Shown one piece after another: positions 1 to 12,012 of a stretch of 64,000 nucleotides of DNA (within the stretch, counting starts at the first letter, position 1; every line of letters begins with the position of its first letter). Location: the NCBI GenBank assembly GCA_021613375.1, contig CM038705.1, forward strand, positions 8,259,095 through 8,323,094, written 5' to 3'. The notes beneath the pieces were generated by a model. It saw only the letters and a list, made by a program, of their open reading frames with translations. It was not told the DNA's origin and made no database searches. This DNA is from Megaleporinus macrocephalus (Eukaryota > Chordata > Actinopteri > Characiformes > Anostomidae). Both the position numbers and the translations under genes were made by a program.

Positions 1-1198
<1,198 letters not shown>

Positions 1199-1745
1199 AC
1201 ATTGTACTAAACTACATTCATGTTCAATGGGTGTATATGTGGCTGAAACAGGAAGCCTAGCGCATCCCAAACTTATCAACATTAACATTTTAATATAACA
1301 TTTTAGTCATTATGGCTTTTAGAAGAATAGGGTTTTTGGGGAGGTGGGCTAGTGCACTATAGACCCCTGTGGTGCGGCCTAAGCTTTTGTCCTTAATGGC
1401 ATTTTTACTTTTTACATTACTTTTACTTTTGCACTTTAAATAGTTCTAAAAGCAGAACTTTTACACTTTTACTGGAGTAAAAAGTTTGAGTTGATACTTC
1501 AACTTCTACAGAAGTATTTCTAAACCCTAGTATCTATACTTCTACCTGAGTAATGGATGTGAACACTTTTGTATGGTCAGCTTATCATCCATTTCAGGGC
1601 AAAGATATTTATATGCACAACCTCAAAAGCCTGATCCTTGATCACAACCGGAGAGATGACCATAGGACTCTTCCTCAAATCTAGTATCATCTCTTTAGAT
1701 TTAGGCACATTAATGTCTAAAAATGACTAACACAGCATGTCTAGA
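1199..1745. repeat. Intergenic, includes a dispersed-repeat fragment
   Basis: No gene is seen. Around 1400-1560 the text TACTTTTACT, GGAGTAAAAAG and CTTCTACAGAAGTA resembles the end of a dispersed repeat common in fish genomes. A related fragment in the opposite sense is at about 50370-50530 (GAAGTACATGTACTTCAGTG and AGTTACTACCCA). Assignment to a transposon class is not possible from this stretch. Confidence 0.4.
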
Positions 1746-1749
1746 AGAT

Positions 1750-2345
1750 GACCAACACACACATAAGCCAAGGGCCTGACTTTACATCTCATTTAATCAG
1801 CTCCACTGACCACTTTATGGTTCTACAATTACAGACTGTAGTTCATCTGATTCTCTGTATACTTTATTACCCTATTCTTTAATGATCTAAACTAAACTAC
1901 ATTTGAGTTGCATTATGTAATGCAACCTAGCTGCAACAGTTGCAAGCATCTTAACTTCATGGAACACAGCCAAACGCAGATCATAGAAGTAAGACACCCC
2001 CCCTCAATGCCAGTTTCGTCAGTTTCCTGAGTCCCACGGATGACTGACTTTACATCTACAAGGTGTTCCTACAAGGTAGGAGTGTCTGATCCACTCACAC
2101 CAGCACAGCACACACTAATTTACGCACCACCACCAAGCTTGGTGTCACTGCAGTGCTGAGAATGACCCAAGTAATACCTGCTCTGTGGTGGTCCTGGGGG
2201 GCGGTCCACTGAAGAACAGGGTAACTGATGGACTACAGGCTAGAAGTAGAGCAGTAGAACTACAAAGTGCTCCTATACGGTATGTGGAGCTTGTAAGATG
2301 GACAGTTAGTGTAGAAACAAACCTAATGAAGTGGTCAGTAAGTGT
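1750..2345. repeat. Palindromic dispersed repeat, interrupted copy
   Basis: Left-half text (1790-1870: CAGCTCCACTGACC, CAGACTGTAGTTCATCTG) and right-half text (2085-2345: GTGTCTGATCCACTCAC, GTCACTGCAGTGCTGAGAAT, GTGGTGGTCCTG, GATGGACTACAGGC) are near-inverse complements of each other. This is the layout of a large fold-back element widespread in fish. An unrelated segment (about 1880-2040), seen again at 4045-4260, sits between the halves; TGACTTTACATCT occurs at 1777-1789 and again at 2045-2057. Left-half copies also occur at 44555-44910 and a fragment at 42305-42380. Confidence 0.7.
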
Positions 2346-2567
2346 ACATCACTTCTATTGCGCACTAGGTGGCAGTGTACACTTGCACGGGCAATCACTG
2401 GCTTGCCTCTCTTTATTCATTAGCATTACACAGGCTGCTTTTGCTACTGTACCTGTAAGACTGGTATATGCAAATAAGCTGCCTTCTGATTGGCTGTTTG
2501 GTGTTGCGCCTTATTCCAAACCCAGTTCAGGCTGAAACACTAGTTTATTATAAGTGGGTGGGGCTAA

Positions 2568-2585
2568 ACTACTGTAGACCGAATT
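2568..2585 (+). repeat. 18-bp direct repeat bordering array A (left)
   Basis: ACTACTGTAGACCGAATT, identical to 3352-3369. Both copies are followed three bases later by GGATATA. Confidence 0.95.
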
Positions 2586-2599
2586 AATGGATATATATT

Positions 2600-3350
2600 T
2601 TAAATAAACTTCCCCCCTATTCCAATGCTGTGGCTTCCCCCTATCCCAGCTGTCATGCTGTGGGTTCCCCCTTTTCCAGCTGTTGTGCTGTGGGTTCCCC
2701 CTTTTCCAGCTGTTGTGCTGTGGGTTCCTTTCATTCCAGATGTCATGCTGTGGGTTCCGTTCATTCCAGCTGTCATGCTGTGAGTTCCTTTCATTCCAAC
2801 TGTCATGCTGTGGGTTCCTCCCATTCCAGCTGTCATGCTGTGGGTTCCTTTCATTCCAGCTGTCATGCTGTGGGTTCCCCCTATTCCAACTGTCATGCTG
2901 TGGGTTCCTTTCATTCCAGATGTCATGCTGTGGGCCCCCGTTACTGCTGTTGTGCTGTGGGCTCCCCCCTTTCTAGCTATCATGCTGTGGGTTCCTCCCA
3001 TTCCCGCTGTCATGCTGTGGGCCCCCCTGTTTCTGCTGTTGAGCTGTGGGTTCCCCCCTTACCAGCTGTTGAGCTGTGGGTTCCTCCCATTCCAGCAGTC
3101 ATGCTGTGGGTTCCTCCCATTCCAGCTGTCATGCTGTGGGTTCCTCCCATTCCAGCTGTCATGCTGTGGGTTCCTCCCATTCCAGCTGTCATGCTGTGGG
3201 TTCCTCCAATTCCAGCTGTCATGCTGTGGGTTCCTCCCATTCCAGCTGTCATGCTGTGGGTTCCTCCCATTCCAGCTGTCATGCTGTGGGCCCCCGTTAC
3301 TGCTGTTGAGTTGTGGGTTCTCCCCTTTCCAGCTGTTATGCTGTGGACTC
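2600..3350 (+). repeat. 30-bp minisatellite array A
   Basis: About 24 tandem units of roughly 30 bp with consensus GTGGGTTCC-TCCCATTCCAGC-TGTCATGCT, most homogeneous between 3090 and 3290. Because the unit is a multiple of three, all frames stay open and produce long spurious reading frames on both strands. The array is bounded by the same 18-bp sequence, ACTACTGTAGACCGAATT, on the left (2568-2585) and right (3352-3369). It is the same family as array B at 5660-7370 but in the opposite orientation. Confidence 0.95.
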
Positions 3351-3351
3351 A

Positions 3352-3369
3352 ACTACTGTAGACCGAATT
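3352..3369 (+). repeat. 18-bp direct repeat bordering array A (right)
   Basis: Perfect second copy of the 18 bp at 2568-2585. The 30-bp array lies exactly between the two copies. Confidence 0.95.
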
Positions 3370-3402
3370 TGCGGATATATTCAGATATACTTGTTAAAAC
3401 AG

Positions 3403-3668
3403 ATGGCGGCATGGTGGTGTAGTGGTTAGCACTGTCACTTCACAGCAAGACCAGGATCTGGGTCTAGGCCCGGGCATGTTCTCCCCATGCTTGGGTGGGT
3501 TTTCTCCGGGTACTCCGGTTTTCTTCCACTGTCCAAAGACATGACACTTTAAATTGAGTGAGTATGCGCTGGCCATGTTATGGACTGGCGACCTGTCTAT
3601 GGTGTATCCCCTAACTTAGTGGGATAAAGCGGAAGATAATGGATGGATGGATGGATGGATGGATGGAT
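3403..3668 (+). mobile_element. tRNA-derived SINE with (GGAT)n tail
   Basis: The order matches a fish tRNA-headed SINE: a 5' GGTGTAGTGGTTAGCACTGTC head with A-box-like text, a degenerate B-box region, GCATGTTCTCCCCATGC, CTCCGGGTACTCCGGTTTTC, GTCCAAAGACATG, GGACTGGCGACCTGTC, and a terminal run of GGAT units at about 3640-3668. It is diverged and probably inactive. A partial relative lies at 5535-5656. Confidence 0.85.
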
Positions 3669-3804
3669 AGTTCAAACAGTGAAAGAACACAGACCAGGTT
3701 TGCATCCATGGGTGGTGAACGATACGTATTGAAAGTATGACATATTACATTAAATCTTTATGTTGTCACAAGCAAGTATCTTCAAAACAGAAAGTTCACA
3801 GTAG

Positions 3805-3864
3805 AGGCCAAAAACCTACTTTACTTTTAATGTAAGTCAATGGAACCAGAATTTTTTCCCAAGT
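3805..3864 (+). repeat. Dispersed repeat fragment (GTAAGTCAATGGAACCAGAA family)
   Basis: Carries GTAAGTCAATGGAACCAGAA followed by a T-rich stretch. Related copies lie at 15704-15832 (-), 17525-17640 (-), 36712-36800 (-), 41955-42090 (+) and 50850-50930 (-). Confidence 0.6.
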
Positions 3865-4044
3865 GATTATAGATGATCAGTGTATCTGTCTTCTATATGG
3901 TTCTTTACTGTATATTAAAGTATGTTTCTAATCTGTGTATCTGTTGTTTAGCTAAAGCCAGCCTTAGTGACCTATCCAAACCAGTTACTGCAAACAAATG
4001 CTGGCCTTACATAATGATAATTTCATGCAACTGCTTGAAACCTT

Positions 4045-4260
4045 CATGAAACTAAACTACATTTGAGTTGCATTATGCAGTGCGTCCCACGCCTCATTTG
4101 TAACGCAACTTAGCTGCAACAGTTGCACGCATCTTAACTTCATGGTGCACGTTTCATGAAACAGCCTTCACGTTCCATGAAAAGTAAGACACCCCCCTCA
4201 CCCCTCAGTCATCGTCAGTTTCCTGAGTCTCACGGATAACTGATGAAGTAACTGCTAACT
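4045..4260 (+). repeat. Second copy of the segment at 1880-2040
   Basis: Shares ACTAAACTACATTTGAGTTG, GCTGCAACAGTTGCA, GCATCTTAACTTCATGG and GTCAGTTTCCTGAGTC with 1880-2040. This copy is longer because of extra internal sequence. 4260-4790 shows no recognisable gene or element. Confidence 0.7.
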
Positions 4261-4794
4261 GATGTGAGTTGCGTGCAACTTTGAATGGCCTTATATTGCA
4301 GGCAGCTCACAATACTAATCTATATTGCATCTATAAAAAACAGCCTGAAGTCTCCTCAGATAATGTTTACAATCTTCACGCAATGTAGAAAAATAAAAAT
4401 CTATAAAAATGGAGAGGCGTGGTCTTTTTTGGATGATATTCAGTTTTCCATGATATGGACCCTTTAATATGAGACTGTCCTGCAATGTCCTTAAAACCTT
4501 TAAAGTCTCAGAATGTTTTAGGCAGCGTGGTGTCTGCTAGGGAGAACCAGACACTCAGAAAGGGGATTCAGGAAATGACTGCTTTACAGTGTTTAACAGT
4601 GTTTTACTGGAACCTGCTTTATGGGGAGTCGCTGTCTTTGCTGGTACCTGTTTCCAGCATTAAACTGGCCATTAAGTCAGCGTTAGGGGGGCTTTAGCCT
4701 GTGTTGTAGGTTGTCTGTCAGAATTTGGGCCCATTCAGTTAACAGAGATTTGTGATGTTAGACCAGAAGGCCAGTTCATCCCGAAGGTGTTTAG

Positions 4795-5158
4795 AGGGGC
4801 TAAAATCTGCTAGCATAAATGCTAATGGCTCGAGTATAAAACTGCTAAATGGTGAGGGACTCGTTACAGAGTTGATAATAAAATACTGTTTTGTGTGATT
4901 ATATGACCAGAAACACATTAAAACTCCAGAGAGAATCAAAATAACTTTTTTAAAACGACTAAACTGCGTAGAGTTGCATCATGGGATTGTCTTAGCGGCT
5001 GAGGAAGCGTTCGATGCTTCCTTTAAATCAGGTCTAAATAAGGTTTCTCAGTAGACACCATGTTTAAGGTATGTAAGTATTGGGACAGTCTACATGTCTG
5101 GAGCACATACTATGATATAAAATGCTGCCTATGTAGGAGCTCAGTAGGTTTTGAGGCA
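4795..5158 (+). repeat. Right half of a 19-bp-TIR element
   Basis: Closely matches 44165-44535, the right half of the complete element at 43957-44535: AAATGCTAATGGCTCGAGTA, GTGTGATTATATGACCAGAA, GGTATGTAAGTATTGGGACA. It ends in a TIR-like CTCAGTAGGTTTTGAGGCA at 5140-5158. The left half is missing here; a left-half copy occurs inverted at 7590-7812. Confidence 0.75.
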
Positions 5159-5534
5159 GACACTAAGTGAAGGTTTGAACGGGTTACAAAACATTTGGAG
5201 TTTGACCTCTCTCACCACACCACCACCTACAGGTCTTCTACAGTGGTGAAGAACCTGCCTTGATCAGCTGCATCATCACAGCAGAAGCTAAAACAGCTGT
5301 GCAGCTTCATGCGTTTCGCCTCCTGCTCTGTTTGCTTGTTGAGTCACGTTAGCTCTCCATGCGGTCTGAATGTTTGTAAGTGCCCTTCCATTTACACAAA
5401 CACAGACGCCTAGAACAACAAACGGCAGCAAGAAACCGACATAGCCAATCCAACCACTGGAGATGAATCATTGAGGACACATCCAGATAGAAAAAGGCTG
5501 AACTGCACTGGGTTAGGTTTGGTGAAGTGTGATG

Positions 5535-5656
5535 TTTAATAAGAATGTTCTCCCTGTGCTTGAGAGGGGTTCCTCCGGTTTCCTCCCACAGTCCAAACAC
5601 ATTTTAGGTTGATCCTCACTCTAAACTCCCCGTAGGTGTGAGTGTGTGTTGGCACA
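5535..5656 (+). mobile_element. Partial SINE abutting array B
   Basis: GAATGTTCTCCCTGTGCTTG, CCGGTTTCCTCCCACAGTCC and CCCGTAGGTGTGAGTGTGTG match the central part of the SINE family at 3403-3668. The head and the 3' end are absent, and the 30-bp minisatellite starts where the SINE text stops. Confidence 0.65.
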
Positions 5657-5659
5657 CAC

Positions 5660-7370
5660 AGCTGGAACAGGGGGACCCACAGCACAACATCCAGAACAGG
5701 GGAACCCACAGCACAACAGCTGGAGTAGGGGAACCCACAGCACAACATCCAGAACAGGAGAACCCACAGCACAACAGCAGGAGTAGGGGGAACCCAGAGC
5801 ACAACAGCTGGAGTAGGGGGAACCCACAGCACAACAGCTGGAGTAGGGGAACCCACAGCACAACAGCTGGAGTAGGGGAACCCACAGCACAACAGCTGGA
5901 GTAGGGGGAACCCACAGCAAAACAGCTGGAGTAGGGGAACCCACAGCACAACAGCAGGAGTAGGGGAACCCACAGCATGACAGCCAGAGTAGGGGGAACC
6001 CACAGCACAACAGCTGGAGTAGGGGAACCCACAGCACAACAGCAGGAGTAGGGGAACCCACAGCACAACATCCAGAACAGGGGAACCCACAGCACAACAG
6101 CTGGAGTAGGGGGAACCCACAGCACAACAGCTGGAGTAGGGGAACCCACAGCACAACATCCAGAACAGGAGAACCCACAGCACAACAGCAGGAGTAGGGG
6201 GAACCCAGAGCACAACAGCTGGAGTAGGGGGAACCCACAGCACAACAGCTGGAGTAGGGGAACCCACAGCACAACAGCTGGAGTAGGGGGAACCCACAGC
6301 AAAACAGCTGGAGTAGGGGAACCCACAGCACAACAGCAGGAGTAGGGGAACCCACAGCACAACAGCAGGAGTAGGGGGAACCCACAGCACAACAGCTGGA
6401 GTAGGGGGAACCCACAGCACAACAGCAGAAACAGGGGAACCCACTGCATGAAAACAGAAATAGGAGGAACCCACAGCACAACAGCAAAAACAGGGGAACC
6501 CAGAGCACAACAGCTGGAGTAGAGGGAACCCACAGCACAACAGCTGGAGTAGGGGGACCCCACAGCATGACAGCCGGAGTAGGGGGAACCCACAGCACAA
6601 CAGCTGGAACAGGGGGGAACCCACAGCACAACAGCAGGAGTAGGGGAACCCACAGCACAACAGCTGGAGTAGGGGGAACCCACAGCACAACAGCTGGAGT
6701 AGAGGGAACCCACAGCACAACAGCAGGAGTAGGGGAACCCACTGCATGAAAACAGAAATAGGAGGAACCCACAGCACAACAGCAGAAACAGGGGAACCCA
6801 CAGCACAACAGCTGGAGTAGGGGAACCCACAGCACAACAGCTGGAGTAGGGGGAACCCACAGCACAACAGCTGGAGTAGGGGAACCCACAGCACAACAGC
6901 AGGAGTAGGGGAACCCACAGCACAACAGCAGGAGCAGGGGAACCCACAGCACAACAGCAGGAGCAGGGGAACCCACAGCACAACGGCAGGAACGGGGGGA
7001 ACCCACAGCACAACAGCTGGAAAGGTTTAGACCCATAGCACAACAGCAGGAGTAGGGGAACCCACAGCACAACAGCAGAAACAGGGGAACCCACAGCACA
7101 ACAGCAGTAGCAGGGGAACCCACAGCACAACGGCAGGAACGGGGGGAACCCACAGCACAACAGCAGGAACGGGGGGAACCCACAGCACAACAGCTGGAAA
7201 GGTTTAGACCCATAGCACAACAGCTGGAACGGGGGGAACCCACAGCACAACAGCAGGAGCAGGGGAACCCACAGCACAACGGCAGGAACAAGGGGGGGAC
7301 CCACAGCACAACAGCTGGAAAGGTTTAGACCCATAGCACAACAGCTGGAATGGGGGAAACCCACAGCACC
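5660..7370 (-). repeat. 30-bp minisatellite array B, inverted relative to array A
   Basis: About 58 units of 29-30 bp, top-strand form GGGGAACCCACAGCACAACAG then CTGGAGTA or CAGGAGTA. The reverse complement aligns unit for unit with array A. Variants (CATCCAGAACAGG, AGGTTTAGACCCATAG, AAAACAGAAATAGGAGG) recur in blocks, indicating block duplication. Open frames of up to 600 residues on the minus strand are by-products of the array. Confidence 0.95.
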
Positions 7371-7589
7371 CCACAACAAACACACAGAAAGTAATTTTAA
7401 CAACAGCAGCAGCAGCAACAGTAAACATCATTACAGAGAGGAGGTGCAGATTGAGGGGCTCAGCTCTGCATACCACGCCCCTAAAGACCCCGCTTCTCGT
7501 CCAACATGGCTGTTCCGCGATGCACAAAGCAAAGCCCATAAAGTCATTTGACAGGTCTGGTCTGGAACTGCTCCAGTGGTCTGCACTGA

Positions 7590-7812
7590 GCCCTCGGTCT
7601 CGGCTATTGTTTTGGATGCCGGCCGGTAGCTTAGCAACCAGCTAATCCACCGGTGGCGTGCTGCAGTGGGCGGGAACAAGCCGTGACGCAGTCTCTCTCT
7701 AACTAGAGCGTCTCAGTAATCTGTTTTATGAGGAGAGTTGAGGAGAGAACACTGCTACTTACACAGCTGCTACCTAGACAGCCTACTTACACACTCACTA
7801 GGGTTTGAGACA
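7590..7812 (-). repeat. Left half of the 19-bp-TIR element, inverted
   Basis: Reverse complement of 43957-44160: GCTTGTTCCCGCC, GACGCTCTAGTTAGAGAGAG and GGTAGCTTAGCAACCAGCT are shared. It ends in CTCACTAGGGTTTGAGACA at 7794-7812, the exact complement of the left TIR at 43957-43975. Confidence 0.75.
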
Positions 7813-7814
7813 CA

Positions 7815-8600
7815 CCCTCAGTGCTCTACACTTCTGGTCGGATCTCCAAGGACGCATGTTGATAGATGTGAATGGGGCCTGTGAGTTGGCGTGGTCTATC
7901 ACTTGATCTTAAATGTTTTGTATATTCCTTTATATATTTGGATTATAACTAAATGTATATATTCTAGCTTATTTGTACTTCAATTGTAGTGACCTTCTAC
8001 CGCAAAACAGGTTTCAAGCCACTGCATGATGAGAAGGTAGGTTGGCGGTAGCGGTATTTGACTCGTTCGTAATTAGTGGAAGTTCAGGGTCACAAAGTTC
8101 ATACCTTTGAAACTTTGAATATACCAATCCATTTATTGTTTTTCTTCAGGTGGCTTGAGCAGATAGTCCATACTTCAGCAACAACAATAAACAAACGAAC
8201 AAACAAACACCACCCCTATAGTGTTTGAACTTCTCGCTGGTACCCGCATTCACACATGATTCCAAACGATCTGGTCAAAATACTGTTGACTTCCTCGCCA
8301 ACCACCCCACTACATAGAACCGTACAACCAGCCTTTTAAAACCCTCAGCGCCCCCAAGTGGTCATTTAAACAAAATTGAAAGAAACCTAAATGGCTCCAA
8401 CATCAATATTGTATATTTATTGTATGTTTGTACTGTTTTTACTACATATATATAATGCTGCCCTGCTGTAGAGTTATCTGAGCCTCACCCCAAGCATTTC
8501 AATGCATGTATGTCCTGACATGATGTGCAAATGACAAATAAACTTGAAACTCGAGCTCAGTTATGCCAGTTATGCATCTATAACCAAAAAAGTTTCCAAA
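7815..8600. other. Intergenic, mostly unassigned
   Basis: No coding region is seen. 8480-8550 (GCATTTCAATGCATGTATGT, GACAAATAAACTTGAAAC) resembles the 3' tail of a dispersed transposable element. The rest is not recognised. Confidence 0.4.
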
Positions 8601-8779
8601 AAAGTTGGTGATGCTACGCAAAAGTGCAATGACGTGCCAATAATTTCAGTCTTTTATACAAAGACAACATAGAACATTTGAATTTGATATCAGCAACACG
8701 TTTCACAATAGTTGGGACAGGAGCAACACATGACTGGTTCATTTGTATAATGGTATAATAATAAACGCGGTGGAACATC

Positions 8780-9240
8780 TCATAGTTAACTAGAAAAGTG
8801 CATTTCCTGAAGGAAACACAGTATGGTTGTGTAAAAACGACAAGTGGAGGAGTGCGGCTCAGTGTGTTTGAGCACCTGTCCTGAGTGAGTACAGGCAGTA
8901 GGGTGGCTGTAGGTTCAATGAAACCATGATGTTTGGGTTTGGCCAAAAATGAATAGGATCCTATGGGGGGAACGAGGGATGAATGAACGACAGACAAATA
9001 GAGGAGTGCAGGTCAGTATGTTTGTGGATTAGAGGTTGGGGGATCTGCCTTAAAGCAGTACAGGCAGTTTGGAGGCTGTAGGTTCAATGAAACCATGATG
9101 TTTGGGTGTGACTGAAAATGAATAGGACTCTATGGGGAAAAAACGATTAACAGACGAGTGCGGGTCCAAGCAACAGTACAGTTGTGGTCAGGGGTCTGCC
9201 CTGAGTCAGTGTATGTAAAACGATGTCTGTCGGTCAAGCA
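8780..9240 (+). repeat. Dispersed repeat with ~169-bp internal tandem period
   Basis: AGGTTCAATGAAACCATGAT recurs at 8911 and 9080 (169 bp apart), each followed by GTTTGGGT and by AATGAATAGGA-TCCTATGGGG-like text. An inverted copy of the whole structure lies at 16935-17425, including the AACTAGAAAAGTGCATTTCC end. Confidence 0.75.
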
Positions 9241-9259
9241 GAAGTTCAGTAGATAGGCG

Positions 9260-10640
9260 TGCACCCTTCCATCCTATTCATTCCTGAAAAAAATCTGTTG
9301 ATTTTCGGAATCCATATATCCAATCAAAAAGCTGTAGAGAAACCTGGATGAGTGCCACAGTGAAGATCTGGCAGAAAGTAACGGCGCAACCAGATTTAGG
9401 TTCATAGGTTCATAAAAACAGGCCAGTAATAGAACGTAGCAAAGAACTCAGGGTTTTCATCCTCTACATTACAGAAAACCACTTAAACATCCAGAGATCA
9501 CTGAAATTTCCTGTTTTCTCATAACATTTGATACATTTTTCATCACTGTCCACTACATAGTACGATCTGCAGGTCACTGCATTTGGCTTCATGTACATTT
9601 TGCACACCGTCCCACCTTACTAGGGTTGTAAGATACAGATATGACAGATAGAGAGCGCTGGAGTATTGCCTACAGAGAACACAGCATGCTTACTGTGTCT
9701 CTTATCTGATCTCAGTGCAGAATCCTACCAGCTTTTCTTGAAGGACTTACTTCTTTAAAAGGCTCTACGTTAATAGTAGAATGTTGAGGATGTCCTGAGA
9801 AAACACTGAAATGAACAACCCTTAACAATAATGATTGGCTTTGGCAAGTAGACGTCTCATTTCCATAGTAAAATGACTCCAACGTTCCCATGAGTTCCTA
9901 ACCTGGACATTGTGCCAGTTCAGTGGTGTGCATTGGTGGTTATGGCCTAAAGGAACTATGCGCATATGGCATGCATGAAATGAAGTACAGCAGCCATGAT
10001 TTTGGCCTTTCTTAATGTGCAAAAGTCAGAGACCCCTCCTCATTTACTTGTCTTAGAAGCATTTTCTGTTTCTCACAATCCAAGCAATTCCAAAAATGTA
10101 TAGTGAAGTCGAGGTGGTCAGTCCATTGTTCTGAGAAGATTACCGTTTGTCAGTAAAAGCTTCATTAGAGCTACTCGTTCATTCAGACACATAGCCATCG
10201 GGAGGACTGGGTGGGTCACTACACACACGTGTAGAGCCCCAAGACAGTGAGAAAAAGAGAAATGCTTGGTAGTTCCTGATGTAGACATAACACTGACAAT
10301 GCTGTTGGTTGTGGAGTTGCAGGAGTCACAAAAGATGCTTTGAAATATGGAACTAGAACTGCATTTCAAACTACTTTCAAATGTGATGTGTTGATTCCAT
10401 GTGTTTTATTTGCTGTCCAGGCTATGAAAAAACAATTATTTCCAATTTAAAAATATGCTAATATGGACATGACATTTATTTGCAGTTCGGCTACATGATT
10501 TGTACTGGATATATGTGTTAATGTTGCTCAAAACCCAAGATTAATAAATGTTTGACAGACAAAAAATATTTTTAACTACTTTTTCACTGCCAATTGGTTC
10601 CCAATTGGTGACTATACTGTGCCATTATGCGTTGGTGTGG
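9260..10640. other. Intergenic, nothing recognised
   Basis: Moderately AT-rich single-copy-looking sequence. Only short reading frames without recognisable motifs are present on either strand. Confidence 0.4.
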
Positions 10641-10710
10641 TTACGGTTTACATTTACATTTATGCCAATTAGCAGACTTCCAAAGTGCTTTGTGTTCAGT
10701 TTGTATCTCT
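10640..10710 (+). repeat. Short dispersed-repeat fragment
   Basis: GGTTTACATTTACATTTATG followed by GCAGACTTCCAAAGTGC resembles the start of a repeat common in fish that reads (from memory) as a fragment ending in a GCAGAC-GC-like block. Weak evidence. Confidence 0.35.
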
Positions 10711-11049
10711 AGCAAGTCTAAACTAACCTTGAGTTCAAACAATGCCAGAAACAAGGGTCATTGCTGATTCCTATAGAGAAGCTATAGGCTGTTCCATCTG
10801 AAATACTTAGTAAACTGAGTAAGAGTGGATCGGCTATGGTTAACAAGCTAAATGCTAAAGAACACATTCAGAGTCTTGGAGTCGTGTCCTCTAAACAGCT
10901 GTTATGTTCACTGATCAGTTCGCTGGAACCGAGCCTCTAGTGCAGTGGGTGGAATTTTCAGCCTGCTAATTAGCGTTACGCTAGTGTTAGCCTAGCCCTG
11001 CAAGATACAGCTCACAACACCACAGGCCTGCACTAGAACTGTAAAATGT

Positions 11050-11156
11050 GATATAGTGACCACAGTGAAAGATCCAGGAATCAGTGCTATGGCCATATGC
11101 TGTTGGCTCACACTCAACGGTGGTTCTCTCCTGTTGTGTTCCAATTAAAGAGCAAT
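11050..11156 (+). repeat. LTR-like unit upstream of the L1 insertion
   Basis: GGTGGTTCTCTCCTGTTGTG followed by TTCCAATTAAAGAGCAA matches the part of the tandem LTR unit upstream of its polyadenylation signal (compare 12440-12500). The match stops at about 11156, where L1 sequence starts. Confidence 0.55.
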
Positions 11157-11728
11157 ACAAAGTCATCCACAGAATTCACTACACTGGCTAAAATATGTTT
11201 AAAATGAAATTCACCAGCTCTGAAATCTGTTCACACTGTACCCAGAACACCACATATAACTATATCCAGGCCATGTGGCACTGCACACCCATACAACACT
11301 TCTGGAAAGAAATGATCTACTAGTATATTAGCATCGTGCTTAAATATCACCATCCTCATATCTCCAGAACTACGTCTCCTGGGAGCCACATCAACACTCA
11401 AAAAAAGAAACCACAACCGCTTTACTCATAGCCCTCACCATCGCCAAGAAAACTATCCTCGTGAACTGGAAATCGAAAAACACCATCACTGTTAATCACT
11501 GGAAAAACCTATTAATAGATTATATACCTATGGAAAAAATATCTGCTTCCACTAGAAATAAAATCTCAGAGTACAGTTTAATCTGGGCACCAATTATCAA
11601 CCTCCTACAACAGTGACCATCTGGTCAAACCAACTCCTCCATAAACACATACTGGTATACTGAGATCCCAGTACCAAATTCAACACCACTCTATATATAG
11701 CAACAACAAATAATACCTCTCTACGTAG

Positions 11729-11760
<32 letters not shown>

Positions 11761-12012
11761 ATCCCTATGTATTTGTGTGTTTGATTTCCATTGCAAAACA
11801 CCTTTAACACTACCTTTTGTTATCTTCTGTATTAATATGTTGATTACATTTAACTTTTTTATATATTTCCCCTTGTTTGCTTATTAGGTTTTTTTTATAT
11901 GTATATATATTAGTGTCCATATCCTCTCTTATGAATAATATGTTATAAATAAAAATAAAGTGTAAATAGTCCTCCAAAGAGGGCAGATGGTGGCGCCCCC
12001 CCCTCAAAAAAA
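11157..12012 (+). mobile_element. 5'-truncated L1-like LINE: ORF2 C-terminus and 3' UTR
   Basis: Translation near 11215-11320 gives KFTSSEICSHCTQNTTYNY and then MWHCTPIQHFWKEMI, the Cys-rich C-terminal segment of L1-type ORF2 (CxxC ... WHC ... FW). Around 11430-11595, ALTIAKKTILVNWKS and then WKNLLIDYIPMEKIS and SEYSLIWAP follow, again the L1 C-terminus. Stops (e.g. after EMIY) and frameshifts make it dead. A (CA)n tract (about 11728-11755), AATAAA motifs near 11945-11960 and a terminal A run (12006-12012) follow. AAAGAGCA occurs on both sides (11147-11154 and 12010-12017), as expected of a target-site duplication. Confidence 0.8.

Noticed and set aside
2630..3422. Overlapping frames on both strands through array A
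   Set aside because: Same artefact of a 30-bp tandem repeat without stop codons.
5536..7418. Minus-strand open frames of 491-600 codons (VVLWVPPTPAVVLWVP-like protein)
   Set aside because: They follow the 29-30-bp minisatellite; all three frames stay open because the unit is near a multiple of three and lacks stops. No start context, splice sites or known fold.
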